Shown piece after piece: positions 35,914 through 45,020 of a DNA stretch of 59,862 bases. The stretch is from JADFWK01 sp035527895 (GTDB lineage: Bacteria > Desulfobacterota > DSM-4660 > Desulfatiglandales > B25-G16), in NCBI GenBank assembly GCA_035527895.1, contig DATKZQ010000206.1, positions 1-59,862 on the forward strand, in the 5' to 3' direction. The translations under genes were made by a program, and so were the position numbers. The stretch's first letter is position 1, and each line of letters begins with the position of its first letter. Under the pieces are notes generated by a model. The model was not told where the DNA came from and ran no database searches. It saw only the letters and a list, made by a program, of their open reading frames with translations.

Positions 35914-35935
35914 ACCCCGTAGCTTGCTACGGGGT
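35914..35935. repeat. REP-like perfect inverted repeat
   Basis: ACCCCGTAGC and GCTACGGGGT pair perfectly around a TT loop. If read as protein, the flanking frame gives EAPRSKLRGIRA, a peptide string that recurs in spurious translations of a widespread bacterial intergenic repeat. It sits in the leader of the amidohydrolase gene, where it could also act as an mRNA hairpin. Confidence 0.65.
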
Positions 35936-36062
35936 GCTTCATTGTTTTTTCGCGTCGAATCACCTTGCCGGTGCAAACTTGGATAGGGTTTCTAACAAGG
36001 GGTTGGGTGTTTGAGTGCACCTGACCTTTCCGCTGGTTCGGGCCGCAACAGCGGCACAACGG

Positions 36063-37961
36063 CTACCTCATGATGTTGGGCAGAAACAATGATATCTGAG
36101 GTATCGCTACCAAAATGATCAAGCGCAGCATGTCTATCCCCCAAAAGGGGAGTATACCCCTAAAAACCTCCTCGATCGAGGCCGTCTTTGCCACGCCCGC
36201 GACAACAAATACATTCAAGCCCACGGGAGGAGTAATCGTTCCTATCTCGGCCACCATGACAATGATCACGCCAAACCATATGGGGTCAAATCCCACAGAC
36301 TGGATAATCGGGTAGACAATGGGAATCGTCAATATGATCATGGACCCCGGGTCCATAATACAGCCGAGCAACAGGTAAAGGATCAAAATGGTGGTGAGGA
36401 TCGCATAGTCGCTCAAATTGTGCCCGGTGATAACCTCTGCCAGCGCCATGGGGAGATTGGAGACGGCCATAAAATAGTTGAAGATCATCGCTCCAACGAA
36501 GATGATGATAAGCATTGCCGTGGTACGGCCGGTTTCAAGGAGACAGGTATACAATATTCGCCACGTGAGCCTTCTTCTTAAGAAGGCTATCAGAAAGGCT
36601 CCGAATGCTCCCACAGCCCCGGCCTCGGTGGGCGTGAAAAACCCCATGTATATGCCACCCATAACCAGGGCAAACAGGAGGAGCATGCCCCAAGTATTCC
36701 GAAGGGATAGGATTTTTTCCTTAAAACTCGTTTTCGGTCCTGGCGGACCCAACTGCGGATTAAGCCGTACCTGAATGAATATGGTCGACATGTATAGGAA
36801 GACCGCCAGGATTCCGGGCAGAAATCCGGCAAGGAAGAGCTTCCCAATGGACTGCTCGGTCAGGATTCCATAGAGAATGAATACGATGCTCGGTGGTATG
36901 AGGATGCCCAGAGTGCCCCCAGCCGCTATGCTTCCTAATGCAAGTCTATCGCTATACTTATACTTCCGCATCCCCGGGAGCGCAACGGTTCCCATGGTGG
37001 CCGCAGTTGCCACGCTGGATCCGCTGACTGCGGCAAAGGCAGCGCATCCGCCTATGGTAGCCATAGCCAGTCCGCCTGGATATTGACCGAGCCATTTGTA
37101 AAAGGTGTCGTACAAATCCTCGCTCAGGCCGGAATAGAAGGCAAACTGGCCCATCAGAAGAAAGAGGGGTACAACGCTCAAAATATAGTCGGAGCCCACG
37201 TCAAAAGGCACGCTTTCCAACTGGCTAATCCCCGCATCAACAGCTACGATATAGCAGTAACCTGCTAATCCCACCAGTCCCATGGCGAAGCCAATCGGCA
37301 TCCCCGCCGCCATGAGCGTAAAGAGAACGGCAATCCCGAGTGTGCCAGCGACCAGCGGAGTCAATTCCCATTTAAACAAATGAAATGAAACGGCAAACAA
37401 CACGAAAAGAAGACCAAGGCCACTGAGGTACAGCACAACAGCACGAATTATCGGAACGAGCCTGAAGACTTTGGAGCATGTGTCTATCATCTGCACCAGA
37501 AGGACCAGGCAAAGCAATCCACAGCCGAACGCAAGTACATAGTAGAAGGGGAAGGTAGGAATAGACAGCAAGGCTGATGTTGCTTTCTCAAGCCACAGTT
37601 CGCGTGCTCTCGGTATGTTTCGCCAGGTGATCAGGATAAAGAAGCCCAGGCTGAGTAAGAGCGTGAGGCTTTCGATCAGTGCTCGAGTACCTTCCGAGAA
37701 CTTGGTGAGGACGAGGTCAACGGTGATGTGGGCCTTTTGGATGGTGGTGTAGGCCAATCCCAGATAAACCAGCATGCACAATGTGAATTGAACGATCTCA
37801 AATGAGCCCATGATGGGCCGGCTAAAGACACGACGCAGAAATACATCTACGACTATCAAAAGCATCATTCCCATGAGGAGCGTCACGCCAATGCTGTTCA
37901 CCCCTCGACTCGCTGCATCAACGGACCCCCTTAGGCGCTGTAAAGACTGTGTCTCGGTCAT
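36063..37961 (-). CDS. TRAP transporter fused small and large permease (DctQM)
   Basis: A 632-residue inner-membrane protein. Residues 1-190 are a DctQ-type four-helix small subunit (VDVFLRRVFSRPIMGSFEIVQ, then QKAHITVDLVL). Residues 200-632 are the DctM subunit with VPLFLLMGQFAFYSG, the AAFAAVSGSSVATAATMGTVALP motif and GCIMDPGSMIILTIPI. TRAP transporters import organic acids using an ion gradient. Fused QM proteins are known. GAGGG precedes the ATG. The binding protein is encoded just upstream (38265-39299), and amidohydrolase copy 1 follows. Confidence 0.93.
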   Translation of the reverse strand: MTETQSLQRLRGSVDAASRGVNSIGVTLLMGMMLLIVVDVFLRRVFSRPIMGSFEIVQFTLCMLVYLGLAYTTIQKAHITVDLVLTKFSEGTRALIESLTLLLSLGFFILITWRNIPRARELWLEKATSALLSIPTFPFYYVLAFGCGLLCLVLLVQMIDTCSKVFRLVPIIRAVVLYLSGLGLLFVLFAVSFHLFKWELTPLVAGTLGIAVLFTLMAAGMPIGFAMGLVGLAGYCYIVAVDAGISQLESVPFDVGSDYILSVVPLFLLMGQFAFYSGLSEDLYDTFYKWLGQYPGGLAMATIGGCAAFAAVSGSSVATAATMGTVALPGMRKYKYSDRLALGSIAAGGTLGILIPPSIVFILYGILTEQSIGKLFLAGFLPGILAVFLYMSTIFIQVRLNPQLGPPGPKTSFKEKILSLRNTWGMLLLFALVMGGIYMGFFTPTEAGAVGAFGAFLIAFLRRRLTWRILYTCLLETGRTTAMLIIIFVGAMIFNYFMAVSNLPMALAEVITGHNLSDYAILTTILILYLLLGCIMDPGSMIILTIPIVYPIIQSVGFDPIWFGVIIVMVAEIGTITPPVGLNVFVVAGVAKTASIEEVFRGILPFWGIDMLRLIILVAIPQISLFLPNIMR

Positions 37962-38105
37962 GTTACCCTCTGTAGAATGACGACTATCAAGAGAAACTGA
38001 GCATCAACGGTCGGCAGATAGACACACGCAGCTATGCCCAGGCGAAGACAGGGAAGACAAGGGTTTTCCCATAAGACCACTTATCCCCCTGCTGTGGCCC
38101 CCATC

Positions 38106-38237
38106 TAGCCCCGGGCTCAGTTTTCTTCAAGGTTTTCTGGAGAGCTGGGGCTAAGCAGAAGAGGTTCACCGCCATCCAATATACGCCTGCAAGCAGGAGA
38201 TCGGGTCTCCGCCAATCATGGCAGTGGCGCAGACCCG
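38106..38237 (-). promoter_or_regulatory. Two hairpins between dctP and dctQM (attenuator or mRNA stabiliser)
   Basis: In the 303-bp gap between the two TRAP genes, CGGGTCTCCGCCA (38202-38214) pairs with TGGCGCAGACCCG (38225-38237) at 12 of 13 positions around a 10-base loop, 28 bp after the dctP stop. A second stem uses TAGCCCC (38106-38112) and GGGGCTA (38147-38153). Neither is followed by a U-run on the minus strand. Such hairpins often raise binding-protein expression over permease expression. No gene is visible in this gap. Confidence 0.45.
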
Positions 38238-38264
38238 ACCTAGTGTACTACAACCTTCTTTGCG

Positions 38265-39299
38265 CTATTTTGTCAGCTCGGCCTTGAGCCGAAGGGCCTC
38301 TTTTACCACCTGTATGCCAGGAAGTCCCTTGCCCTCCATATCCTGCATCCATTCGTCAAAGGCGGGGGCGGCCGACTCCTCCCATCGCTTCATCTCCTTA
38401 GGTGGAAGTAGATAGACGGTATGGCCTGCCTTCTCGAGCTTCTCCACGGTGCCGACAACGGCCTTGGTGGCGATTTTTCCGTGGTAGTCTGCAGTCCACC
38501 ACTCGCCGGTAAGCTCATCCACAACCTTTTGGATATCCGGTGGCAGACGATTCCATGTGTTCTTGTTCATGGCCAGAAAGACCACGGTGGCTGAAATGCC
38601 GACCCTCGTATGGTACTTGGTTACCTCGTTGCCCCTGATGCCCATGAGGGTCAACGGGTCGATAAAGATGGCATCGATCACACCCCTCTCCAGTGAGAGG
38701 TAGACCTCCGTGGCAGGCATTGCAACCGGGACGGCCCCCCACTTCTTGATCAGCTTTCCCATCATGGGAGAAGGGGTTCTGATCTTCATACCCTTCATAT
38801 CCTCTAAGGACTTCACCAGTTTCTTACTTGTGTGTAGGTCCATACCGGGAGGCATTGCCAGGGCCAGGAGTTTTATATCATTGAATTCCGACTTCAAAAG
38901 CCCTTTTTCATAAAGCCTCCACACGATACGGCTGCCGACCTCGGGAGAGGGAGACATGAAGGGGAGCTCCATGACGCTTGTGAGGGGAAAGCGGCCGGGC
39001 GTATAGGCCAGGATACCCCACGTAATATCCGCTACCCCTCGAACGGCCATGTCGTACTGAGCCTGTGCCTTGCCCAGGGCGCCGCCGGAGTACACCTTAA
39101 TTTTGAGTCTTCCATCAGTGCGCTTTTCGATCATTTCGATCCATGGCTTGTAGATTACGGCGTTCATGAAATGCACGGGTGGGACAAAGCTCGATAATCT
39201 GAGAGTAATGGCGTCTTGGCAAAGGGCCGGCGAAGAAAGGCCAAAGATGAGGGTCCCGAACAAAACCCCAGCCAATGTCAAAAGCAAACCTTTTTTCAT
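38265..39299 (-). CDS. TRAP transporter substrate-binding protein (DctP family)
   Basis: A 344-residue periplasmic protein with signal peptide (LLLTLAGVLFGTLIFGLSSPALC). The DctP family core is clear: GALGKAQAQYDMAVRGVADI, KGMKIRTPSPMMGKLIKKWG with the substrate-carboxylate Arg region, and YLSLERGVIDAIF. It delivers an organic acid to the fused DctQM. AGGAGG precedes the ATG. It lies 47 bp after the phenylacetate-CoA-ligase-like gene, hinting that the imported acid is that enzyme's substrate, which is an inference. Confidence 0.93.
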   Translation of the reverse strand: MKKGLLLTLAGVLFGTLIFGLSSPALCQDAITLRLSSFVPPVHFMNAVIYKPWIEMIEKRTDGRLKIKVYSGGALGKAQAQYDMAVRGVADITWGILAYTPGRFPLTSVMELPFMSPSPEVGSRIVWRLYEKGLLKSEFNDIKLLALAMPPGMDLHTSKKLVKSLEDMKGMKIRTPSPMMGKLIKKWGAVPVAMPATEVYLSLERGVIDAIFIDPLTLMGIRGNEVTKYHTRVGISATVVFLAMNKNTWNRLPPDIQKVVDELTGEWWTADYHGKIATKAVVGTVEKLEKAGHTVYLLPPKEMKRWEESAAPAFDEWMQDMEGKGLPGIQVVKEALRLKAELTK

Positions 39300-39346
39300 T
39301 TCCTCCTCCTTTTTTTTGTTGGATTGTTTTTTGTATTGACTGCTCC

Positions 39347-40675
39347 CTAGCTTGTACGGTTGTCTCGCACACGCCGCCCCTTATACTGGGTTTTAGGAAG
39401 TGTCCCCTCCTCTAAAAGCTCTACTCCGGCGCGAACACCTTCAAGAGCTTTTACGAGTTTTTCCTCCAACCTCTTTTTGAGTTCGTCATGCCGGTCAGCA
39501 GGGTAGCTCGCCAGCACCTCGGCACGAACAGTCAAGGTCTGGGTTGCACCGTCCTGGTCTAAGACAATCTCGAACTCGTTCGAAAGCTCGTCCAACCCTC
39601 TCACTACCGCTTCAACAGCAGACGGAAAGATATTGATGCCCTTATACCAGACCATATCATCAACGCGGCCCTGAATTCCGCCGACAATACGGGTTGCATT
39701 GGAACCGCATCCGGGACAGGGACCAAAGGGTGCGATACAACCCATGTCCCTGGATCTGTATCGGAGCAACGGTTGGGTCTCGCCAATGATATTGGTATAA
39801 ACGATTTCCCCGCGCTGGCCTGGCTGCAATACGGTATCTGTCTCAGGATCAACTGCCTCTACGATCATGAAATCATTAGCAATGTGGGTATCAGCGCAGT
39901 CTGGACAGCTATTTCCCAGCGGGAAGAGTTCCGTAATCCCGAAACCGTCTATTACGACCTCAGCTGACCATGCTCGCAGTAGTCGCTCTCTGGTGGCGGG
40001 TATGGCCGCTCCCGGCTCACCAACCGAGAGAAGCAGGGGTACGCCCCCGATCTTTGAGAATGGCTTCTCAGACTTTTCAGCGGTCTCGGCAAGGTATAAG
40101 AGAAACGATGCAGTGGCACACACCATCTTCGGCTTTAGATCATGTATAAGATGGATTTTCTCCTCGGTACTGTATCTGGCCGCCCGAACCACGAGCGCTC
40201 CCATTGCCTCCCACCCCTCGACTCCGGCAGTAGGCCCGAGCAGGCCGTCGGTGGGTCCCAGCAACACGGCTATGTCGCCGGGTACGAGAGAGGGCCTCCG
40301 CTGGAACAATGATCGTACGTAAGACCAGTCACGGTCGCTGTATACGCGAACGATGGGACGGCCGGTCGTGCCCGAGGTACTGAAGTATTTTACTAATCTT
40401 GAGCGATCTACGCCCAGATAGCTTCCAAACGGTGGATTTTCCCCTTGATCCTCTTGTAGTTCCGCCTTGGTGGAGAAAGGAATGTTGGGAAGGTCTGTAA
40501 GAGAGCGGATGTCGTCGGGCCGTATGCGAGCCTCATCAAATTTCGTGCGCCAAAACGGCGTATTCTCGTAGCAGTGGCGGACCTGGTTTATGAGGCGCCC
40601 CGTCTGTAACGCCTTGACCTCTTCTTCGGATAGCCGCTCCAGATCGGGGTTCAAAACACTATAGTTGGGCAACAT
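39347..40675 (-). CDS. Phenylacetate-CoA ligase (PaaK-like)
   Basis: A 442-residue adenylate-forming ligase of PaaK type, shorter than the other ligases here. It shows the N-terminal CYENTPFWRTKFDEARIRPDDI, the AMP loop STSGTTGRPIVRVYSDRDW at about 107, DGFGITELFP, YRSRDMGCI and GRVDDMVWYKGINIFPS. In anaerobic phenylacetate catabolism this enzyme makes phenylacetyl-CoA, the substrate of PadBCD. A cysteine cluster (NSCPDCADTH and GPCPGCGSN) is also seen in some PaaK proteins. It is upstream of TRAP genes. Related aryl-acetates are possible substrates, since the specificity residues cannot be judged. Confidence 0.87.
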   Translation of the reverse strand: MLPNYSVLNPDLERLSEEEVKALQTGRLINQVRHCYENTPFWRTKFDEARIRPDDIRSLTDLPNIPFSTKAELQEDQGENPPFGSYLGVDRSRLVKYFSTSGTTGRPIVRVYSDRDWSYVRSLFQRRPSLVPGDIAVLLGPTDGLLGPTAGVEGWEAMGALVVRAARYSTEEKIHLIHDLKPKMVCATASFLLYLAETAEKSEKPFSKIGGVPLLLSVGEPGAAIPATRERLLRAWSAEVVIDGFGITELFPLGNSCPDCADTHIANDFMIVEAVDPETDTVLQPGQRGEIVYTNIIGETQPLLRYRSRDMGCIAPFGPCPGCGSNATRIVGGIQGRVDDMVWYKGINIFPSAVEAVVRGLDELSNEFEIVLDQDGATQTLTVRAEVLASYPADRHDELKKRLEEKLVKALEGVRAGVELLEEGTLPKTQYKGRRVRDNRTS

Positions 40676-40739
40676 TTCAAAGATATCCTCCCTCGGATAT
40701 AAGACGTTTCTATTCGCGATGAATGGGCAGAAACAAACG

Positions 40740-41007
40740 TTACTCCTTGCACAGGCGTTTCACTTCTTTGGTGGATAGTCTCATCTGGCCATTAACACAA
40801 CGGAATAGTGTATGCTTGAGCCACCTGGCATCGTCCCGGGCTGGGTATTCGGTCTTGTGCAGGAGGCTCGATAGGGGCACGGCTTTCCTTGCGAAACAGA
40901 GCTCCTCTTAGAAACGCTTCTACCGTGGCGAACATGACCTTTTTGAGAATATGTGCGTTCTTCGCCGCCACTATCGCGCCAAATCCATCTATAAGATTGC
41001 TACGCAA
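40740..41007 (-). pseudogene. C-terminal relic of a fumarate reductase/succinate dehydrogenase-type flavoprotein
   Basis: Minus-strand codons from about 41007 give AFLRGALFRKESR, then after a frameshift near 40880 LHKTEYPARDDARWLKHTLF, CVNGQMRLSTKEVKRL and a stop at 40740. The pattern RKESR...D-P-x-D-D-x2-WLKHT is the capping C-terminal domain of the succinate dehydrogenase/fumarate reductase flavoprotein family, which includes many substrate-specific reductases. The FAD domain is gone. The rest of the 507-bp gap (40676-41182) holds nothing else I can support. Confidence 0.65.
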
Positions 41008-41182
41008 TAAAGTCCCTCCAGTAATGACTTCCCATCAGCATCCATGTAAATACCGGCCTGATTGTTGTCGAGGTGAGGTTGATGCCATGAGCAAAAATGC
41101 CACCTCTAATCTCATACCCAGGGCCCAGGACCATCTATTGGCTATGGGACGGAAGCAATCCCAATAGCCTTACGGTTATGAT

Positions 41183-42229
41183 TTAAGACAGATCCCTGAA
41201 CATGCGGGTCAAGGGAAATTCGATCTTGTGAACGCGGAGCGCGTTGCCACCAAGGATCAAATTCATGTCATCCTGGGAGATATTCAACCGGCTTACCTGC
41301 TTGAGGCTCCACCCCATGACATCTACCTGGTGCGTCACGATACCTTCTTTGTGTACCTGAACGGCATATGTTTGGGGGTTCGAGCCGAGCTGCGTATAAA
41401 TAGGAATGCTCGCTCCCCAATCGGTACCCCACATGAGCTTTTCGGGGCCCACATTCGGATCTGACAATGCCTTATAGTACAGTTCGGTCCAGTAAAGGCC
41501 GGTTTCAAGGTACACGTTATGGTGGTTAGCAGCCACCTGGATGCATTCTTCGACGAGGTGATCCCACCGCCCCCCCTGCATGCCGCCATGATCAAAAATA
41601 ATCGGCACGTCGGGGTATTCGGCAGCCAGGTCCCGGATCCAGTTGGGATGAAAATTCTCCGGCCAGACGGTATAGGTAATCTGATATCCCATCGGCGATC
41701 CGGTATGGACATGCGCTACTACCCCATGTTTCTGGGCCAGATCCATAACCTTTCTCAACTCGTCCATCCGCTCGGTCTGGGAATAGGTTTTCTGAATTCT
41801 CCCTGTATGGGAGCGCGACGGCATGCCTTCCCCGATTCCAACAAATTTGCCCGTTGATAGCAATCCATCCAGCTCTTCAATGGCCGCTTCGATGGTCCAT
41901 TCGATCTCACCCTTCACGGCCCTGTCTACCGTGTCCTTCGCAGTGGCCAGTGCAACGAACTTGTCTGGGTACTTCTCCACCAGAGCCACGTTTAGGTCAT
42001 TGCTCATTCCGAAGGCCGGATGCAAAACGCACATGTCTATGCCATAACACTCCATGTCGTACAACAGCCTCTCGGAATTGTCATAGGTCTCTAAATAGGG
42101 CATAATCCGTGCAAGATCCTTGTACCCGATCTTTCTCGGATCATCCATGCCCAGCTTCTTTAATTCCGGGCCGGCGGCGTGTCTCTGGGCATGAACGTGT
42201 GTATCGATGACGAACCGTCCTAATTTCAC
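41183..42229 (-). CDS. Amidohydrolase_2 family hydrolase/decarboxylase, copy 2
   Basis: A 348-residue paralogue of 34819-35871. Metal-ligand motifs: DTHVH at about 9-13, HVHTG near 170, DHGG near 215 and WGTDWGAS near 270. The third motif starts with Asp-His rather than Ala-His. The conserved closing stretch SQDDMNLILGGNALR is shared with copy 1. The start is GTG 42229, with GGAG 7 bp upstream. It lies 77 bp downstream of the PadB-like gene, so it is probably the next gene in that operon and acts on a product of that pathway. Activity not determinable. Confidence 0.87.
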   Translation of the reverse strand: MKLGRFVIDTHVHAQRHAAGPELKKLGMDDPRKIGYKDLARIMPYLETYDNSERLLYDMECYGIDMCVLHPAFGMSNDLNVALVEKYPDKFVALATAKDTVDRAVKGEIEWTIEAAIEELDGLLSTGKFVGIGEGMPSRSHTGRIQKTYSQTERMDELRKVMDLAQKHGVVAHVHTGSPMGYQITYTVWPENFHPNWIRDLAAEYPDVPIIFDHGGMQGGRWDHLVEECIQVAANHHNVYLETGLYWTELYYKALSDPNVGPEKLMWGTDWGASIPIYTQLGSNPQTYAVQVHKEGIVTHQVDVMGWSLKQVSRLNISQDDMNLILGGNALRVHKIEFPLTRMFRDLS

Positions 42230-42306
42230 GAGCCTACTCCTTTCTGCTGTCTCCGTATCTCCCGAATATCCTTCAAGGTTATCTCATAGATTTCCTCATA
42301 CGGGCA

Positions 42307-44988
42307 CTACGGCTCAACCTTGCGTATTTTGACCCTTGCAGCCGTTTCAATATTCAGGCTTATAGGATCCACATGTTCCAAATCACAAGCCATAAGGGCG
42401 TCGTAGTGGACTCCCTTGCCCCTTGCAATGGGCATTCCATTGGTCCAGTGACCGCTACACGCTGCTATGCCCAGCATCTTGGGGTGCTGGCCTTCCATCA
42501 ATTTTATGGGGCCACGAACCTTGCCTCCGGTAGATGATTCGATTTCGATCGTGTCCCCGTCCTTGAGCCCCTTGTTTTTGGCCGTTTCTGAGTTTATCGT
42601 AATATTATAGGTATACGGATTCATTCTGCTTGCCTCGTCGATCCACGGTTGCTCCATGGTGTGAGATCCGGTATGCAGGATATCGCGATACGAAAAGCAG
42701 TAAAGGTCGTATTCGGTGTCTGCGAGACGGTGAATCGTGCATGGGAACCAGGAGATCAAAGGGTTGTATTGGTCAACATTCACGGTTATTCCGGCTTCTT
42801 GTGTGAGCGCTTTGACCCGTTCTCCAATATCGATCAAATACTCCAGATATATTGGATGCCTGGCATCGATAAAGTACCTCCAATACGCCTCTTCCACCTT
42901 TTTTGGCCACCTGACAAAACCATGCTTTTTGAAGTACTCCCAATCATGTTCTTCGCCGAAGAAATACTTCAAGGCCTTGTCACACATCTCAACCTGGGTA
43001 GGCCTTTCATCAGGCCCCAGTTTGTTCTTTTCGTCGAACTCACAAAAGTAGTTGTAGAAATTGTTGACCTGCGGCGTCCTCCCGAGACGGTGCAGTATTT
43101 CCCTGATGACATCGTTAATATTCCTTACGCCGGGCTTCTGTTCAACAACAGGTTGTTGAATATGGTAACACCAGTCATCCATGCCTGGGGCATGGTTAAA
43201 GTTAAAGGCATATCCCTCCACCCAGGAAGCCTCTTCCAAATAAACGGTGTCAGGCAATACAATATCGGCGAAACCCTCGGTCAGTTCAGTATTGAAGATC
43301 TCAAATACCACGATGAAAGGGATCTTCTTAAGCGACTCTGCTGTCACAACTGGGTTTGCCAGACTCATAATGGTATTGCATCCGTAGCTGAACAGAGCTT
43401 CAAATTTGTGGTCTATGCCAAGCTTTTTCCAGAGCTCTTCCTGATCACCTGAACCATAGGTAAAGGTAAACGGTGCCAGGGTGAATATGTTCTGTAAAGA
43501 GGCATCGTCAGCCCGATGGGGCAGGTGGGGCGGCCAGGGCCCATGGAGCCTGGTGAAAAAATAGTCCGTCTCAATCATCCCGTCTACACCCTTATAGGGC
43601 TCAAATTTCAATTTCCCGGTTCCGGGATAACCGAGAGATCTTGCCGGCCACCCCAGAGTGCCACCGGGCACCTCGCAATTACCTACGACGGCATTGAGCA
43701 AGGATACGGCCAGGCAGGTAAGATGCGAGTTTTCATGGCCCTCGCCGCCTCGAAACAGCACGGCCGAGGCCGGTCTGAACGGCAATTCATGGCCATCGAT
43801 TCTGATTGTGGCCCCTATCTGGGCGGCCTCAAAGAACTCGTGGGCGATTCTTTTGACTGTCTCGGCGGGAACCGTGCTAATTTCTGAGGCAAATTCCGCT
43901 GTGAACTGCTTCAGGTGATCCTTGATTAATTGGAATGAAGGATGGCACCTAACCCCGTCTACCTCGTATTCTCCGAAGAGGGCATACTCCTTTATGCTGG
44001 GGTCATCATAAACCTTGGCCTTGCCTTCCACAGGATCCCATACGAGGGGCTTATTGGTGTCATCGCAGCCTACAACTTCGAGGGGCGGCCCCAGACCGAA
44101 ACGGCCTGGAACGGTTATCGGCTTTTCGGGCTTACCCTTTTCCCTTACGTAGCGGCCGTCGGGGCCGATGAGGTAGGGTCCGTTGGTCTTGAGGGCAATG
44201 TATTTTTCGTCGCTAACGCCTATCTCGTTGACGATTATGTTGGCTATTGCCAAACAGACAGCCAGATCGGTCCCTGGAAGAATCGGGACCCATTCAGTGG
44301 CCTTTCCGCCGCTGAAATTGGCAATGGGATCGAAAACCACGAGTTTCATACCCCTCGATTTGGCGTCCGCTGCCTGCCGGGCCGTTATCATAGCAGAATG
44401 GCCTGACCCATGACCCTTGCTGGCACCAAAGAAGAGGGCGTAATTGCAGTACCTGAAGTCGGGAACATGCGACCAAGATGCATGCACCATGCCGGTATTC
44501 TCATGTGCACCATTACCACAGTGAAGTCCTCCGCCTCCGGGCCATGCATGGGGCCTTCCTTTTGAGGAGGAGAGACCCGCGGCAAGGGGAAAGAGGAAGT
44601 CCGTTGTATTCCTCATGACACGGCATGTGGTCCCCTGAATGAGGATCTTGCTGGGACTGTCATCAATCACCTTTTTCAGCTTGTCCACGGTCTCACCAAT
44701 GGCGTCTTCCCAAGAGATCTCCTTCCATCTAGGGTCAACGTGTAGCCCCTTTTCGGGGTTTGTCCTTTTCAGCGGCTTAGTCAATCGATTGGGATCATAG
44801 AGCACCTGTAGACCGGCTGAACCTTTAGCACACAGTCCGCCTCCCGCTCCTAAGGTGGACTCTTGGACCCCCTCTATTCCGACGGCTACTCCGTTTACCC
44901 GTCGAACACGGATACCACATTGGGCGTAGCATCTGCTGCACTGAGTTGGAATCAATACATCTTCCTCAATTGATTTTCTGTTACTCAT
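42307..44988 (-). CDS. PadB-like molybdopterin catalytic subunit (phenylacetyl-CoA:acceptor oxidoreductase type)
   Basis: An 893-residue bis-MGD enzyme with N-terminal [4Fe-4S] ligands C17-x2-C20-x3-C24...C53, no Tat signal, and GGGGLHCGNGAHENTGMVHASW at about residues 150-171, a Cys-containing site where the molybdenum ligand is expected. Size and motif style agree with the catalytic subunit of phenylacetyl-CoA:acceptor oxidoreductase, which oxidises the alpha-CH2 of arylacetyl-CoA to the 2-oxo acid. That would need an iron-sulfur and a membrane subunit; both are encoded at 52807-54447, eight genes upstream. Related oxidoreductases acting on other aromatics cannot be excluded. It is the last gene of the run after Liv system 2, 32 bp from livF. 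GGAGGAG precedes the ATG. Confidence 0.8.
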   Translation of the reverse strand: MSNRKSIEEDVLIPTQCSRCYAQCGIRVRRVNGVAVGIEGVQESTLGAGGGLCAKGSAGLQVLYDPNRLTKPLKRTNPEKGLHVDPRWKEISWEDAIGETVDKLKKVIDDSPSKILIQGTTCRVMRNTTDFLFPLAAGLSSSKGRPHAWPGGGGLHCGNGAHENTGMVHASWSHVPDFRYCNYALFFGASKGHGSGHSAMITARQAADAKSRGMKLVVFDPIANFSGGKATEWVPILPGTDLAVCLAIANIIVNEIGVSDEKYIALKTNGPYLIGPDGRYVREKGKPEKPITVPGRFGLGPPLEVVGCDDTNKPLVWDPVEGKAKVYDDPSIKEYALFGEYEVDGVRCHPSFQLIKDHLKQFTAEFASEISTVPAETVKRIAHEFFEAAQIGATIRIDGHELPFRPASAVLFRGGEGHENSHLTCLAVSLLNAVVGNCEVPGGTLGWPARSLGYPGTGKLKFEPYKGVDGMIETDYFFTRLHGPWPPHLPHRADDASLQNIFTLAPFTFTYGSGDQEELWKKLGIDHKFEALFSYGCNTIMSLANPVVTAESLKKIPFIVVFEIFNTELTEGFADIVLPDTVYLEEASWVEGYAFNFNHAPGMDDWCYHIQQPVVEQKPGVRNINDVIREILHRLGRTPQVNNFYNYFCEFDEKNKLGPDERPTQVEMCDKALKYFFGEEHDWEYFKKHGFVRWPKKVEEAYWRYFIDARHPIYLEYLIDIGERVKALTQEAGITVNVDQYNPLISWFPCTIHRLADTEYDLYCFSYRDILHTGSHTMEQPWIDEASRMNPYTYNITINSETAKNKGLKDGDTIEIESSTGGKVRGPIKLMEGQHPKMLGIAACSGHWTNGMPIARGKGVHYDALMACDLEHVDPISLNIETAARVKIRKVEP

Positions 44989-45020
44989 GCTCTCCTCCTT
45001 ACTATCCTTTTTGAACCCGT

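Noticed and set aside
42649..43452. 267-codon plus-strand frame inside the PadB-like gene
   Set aside because: Antisense shadow of a well-supported molybdoprotein gene.
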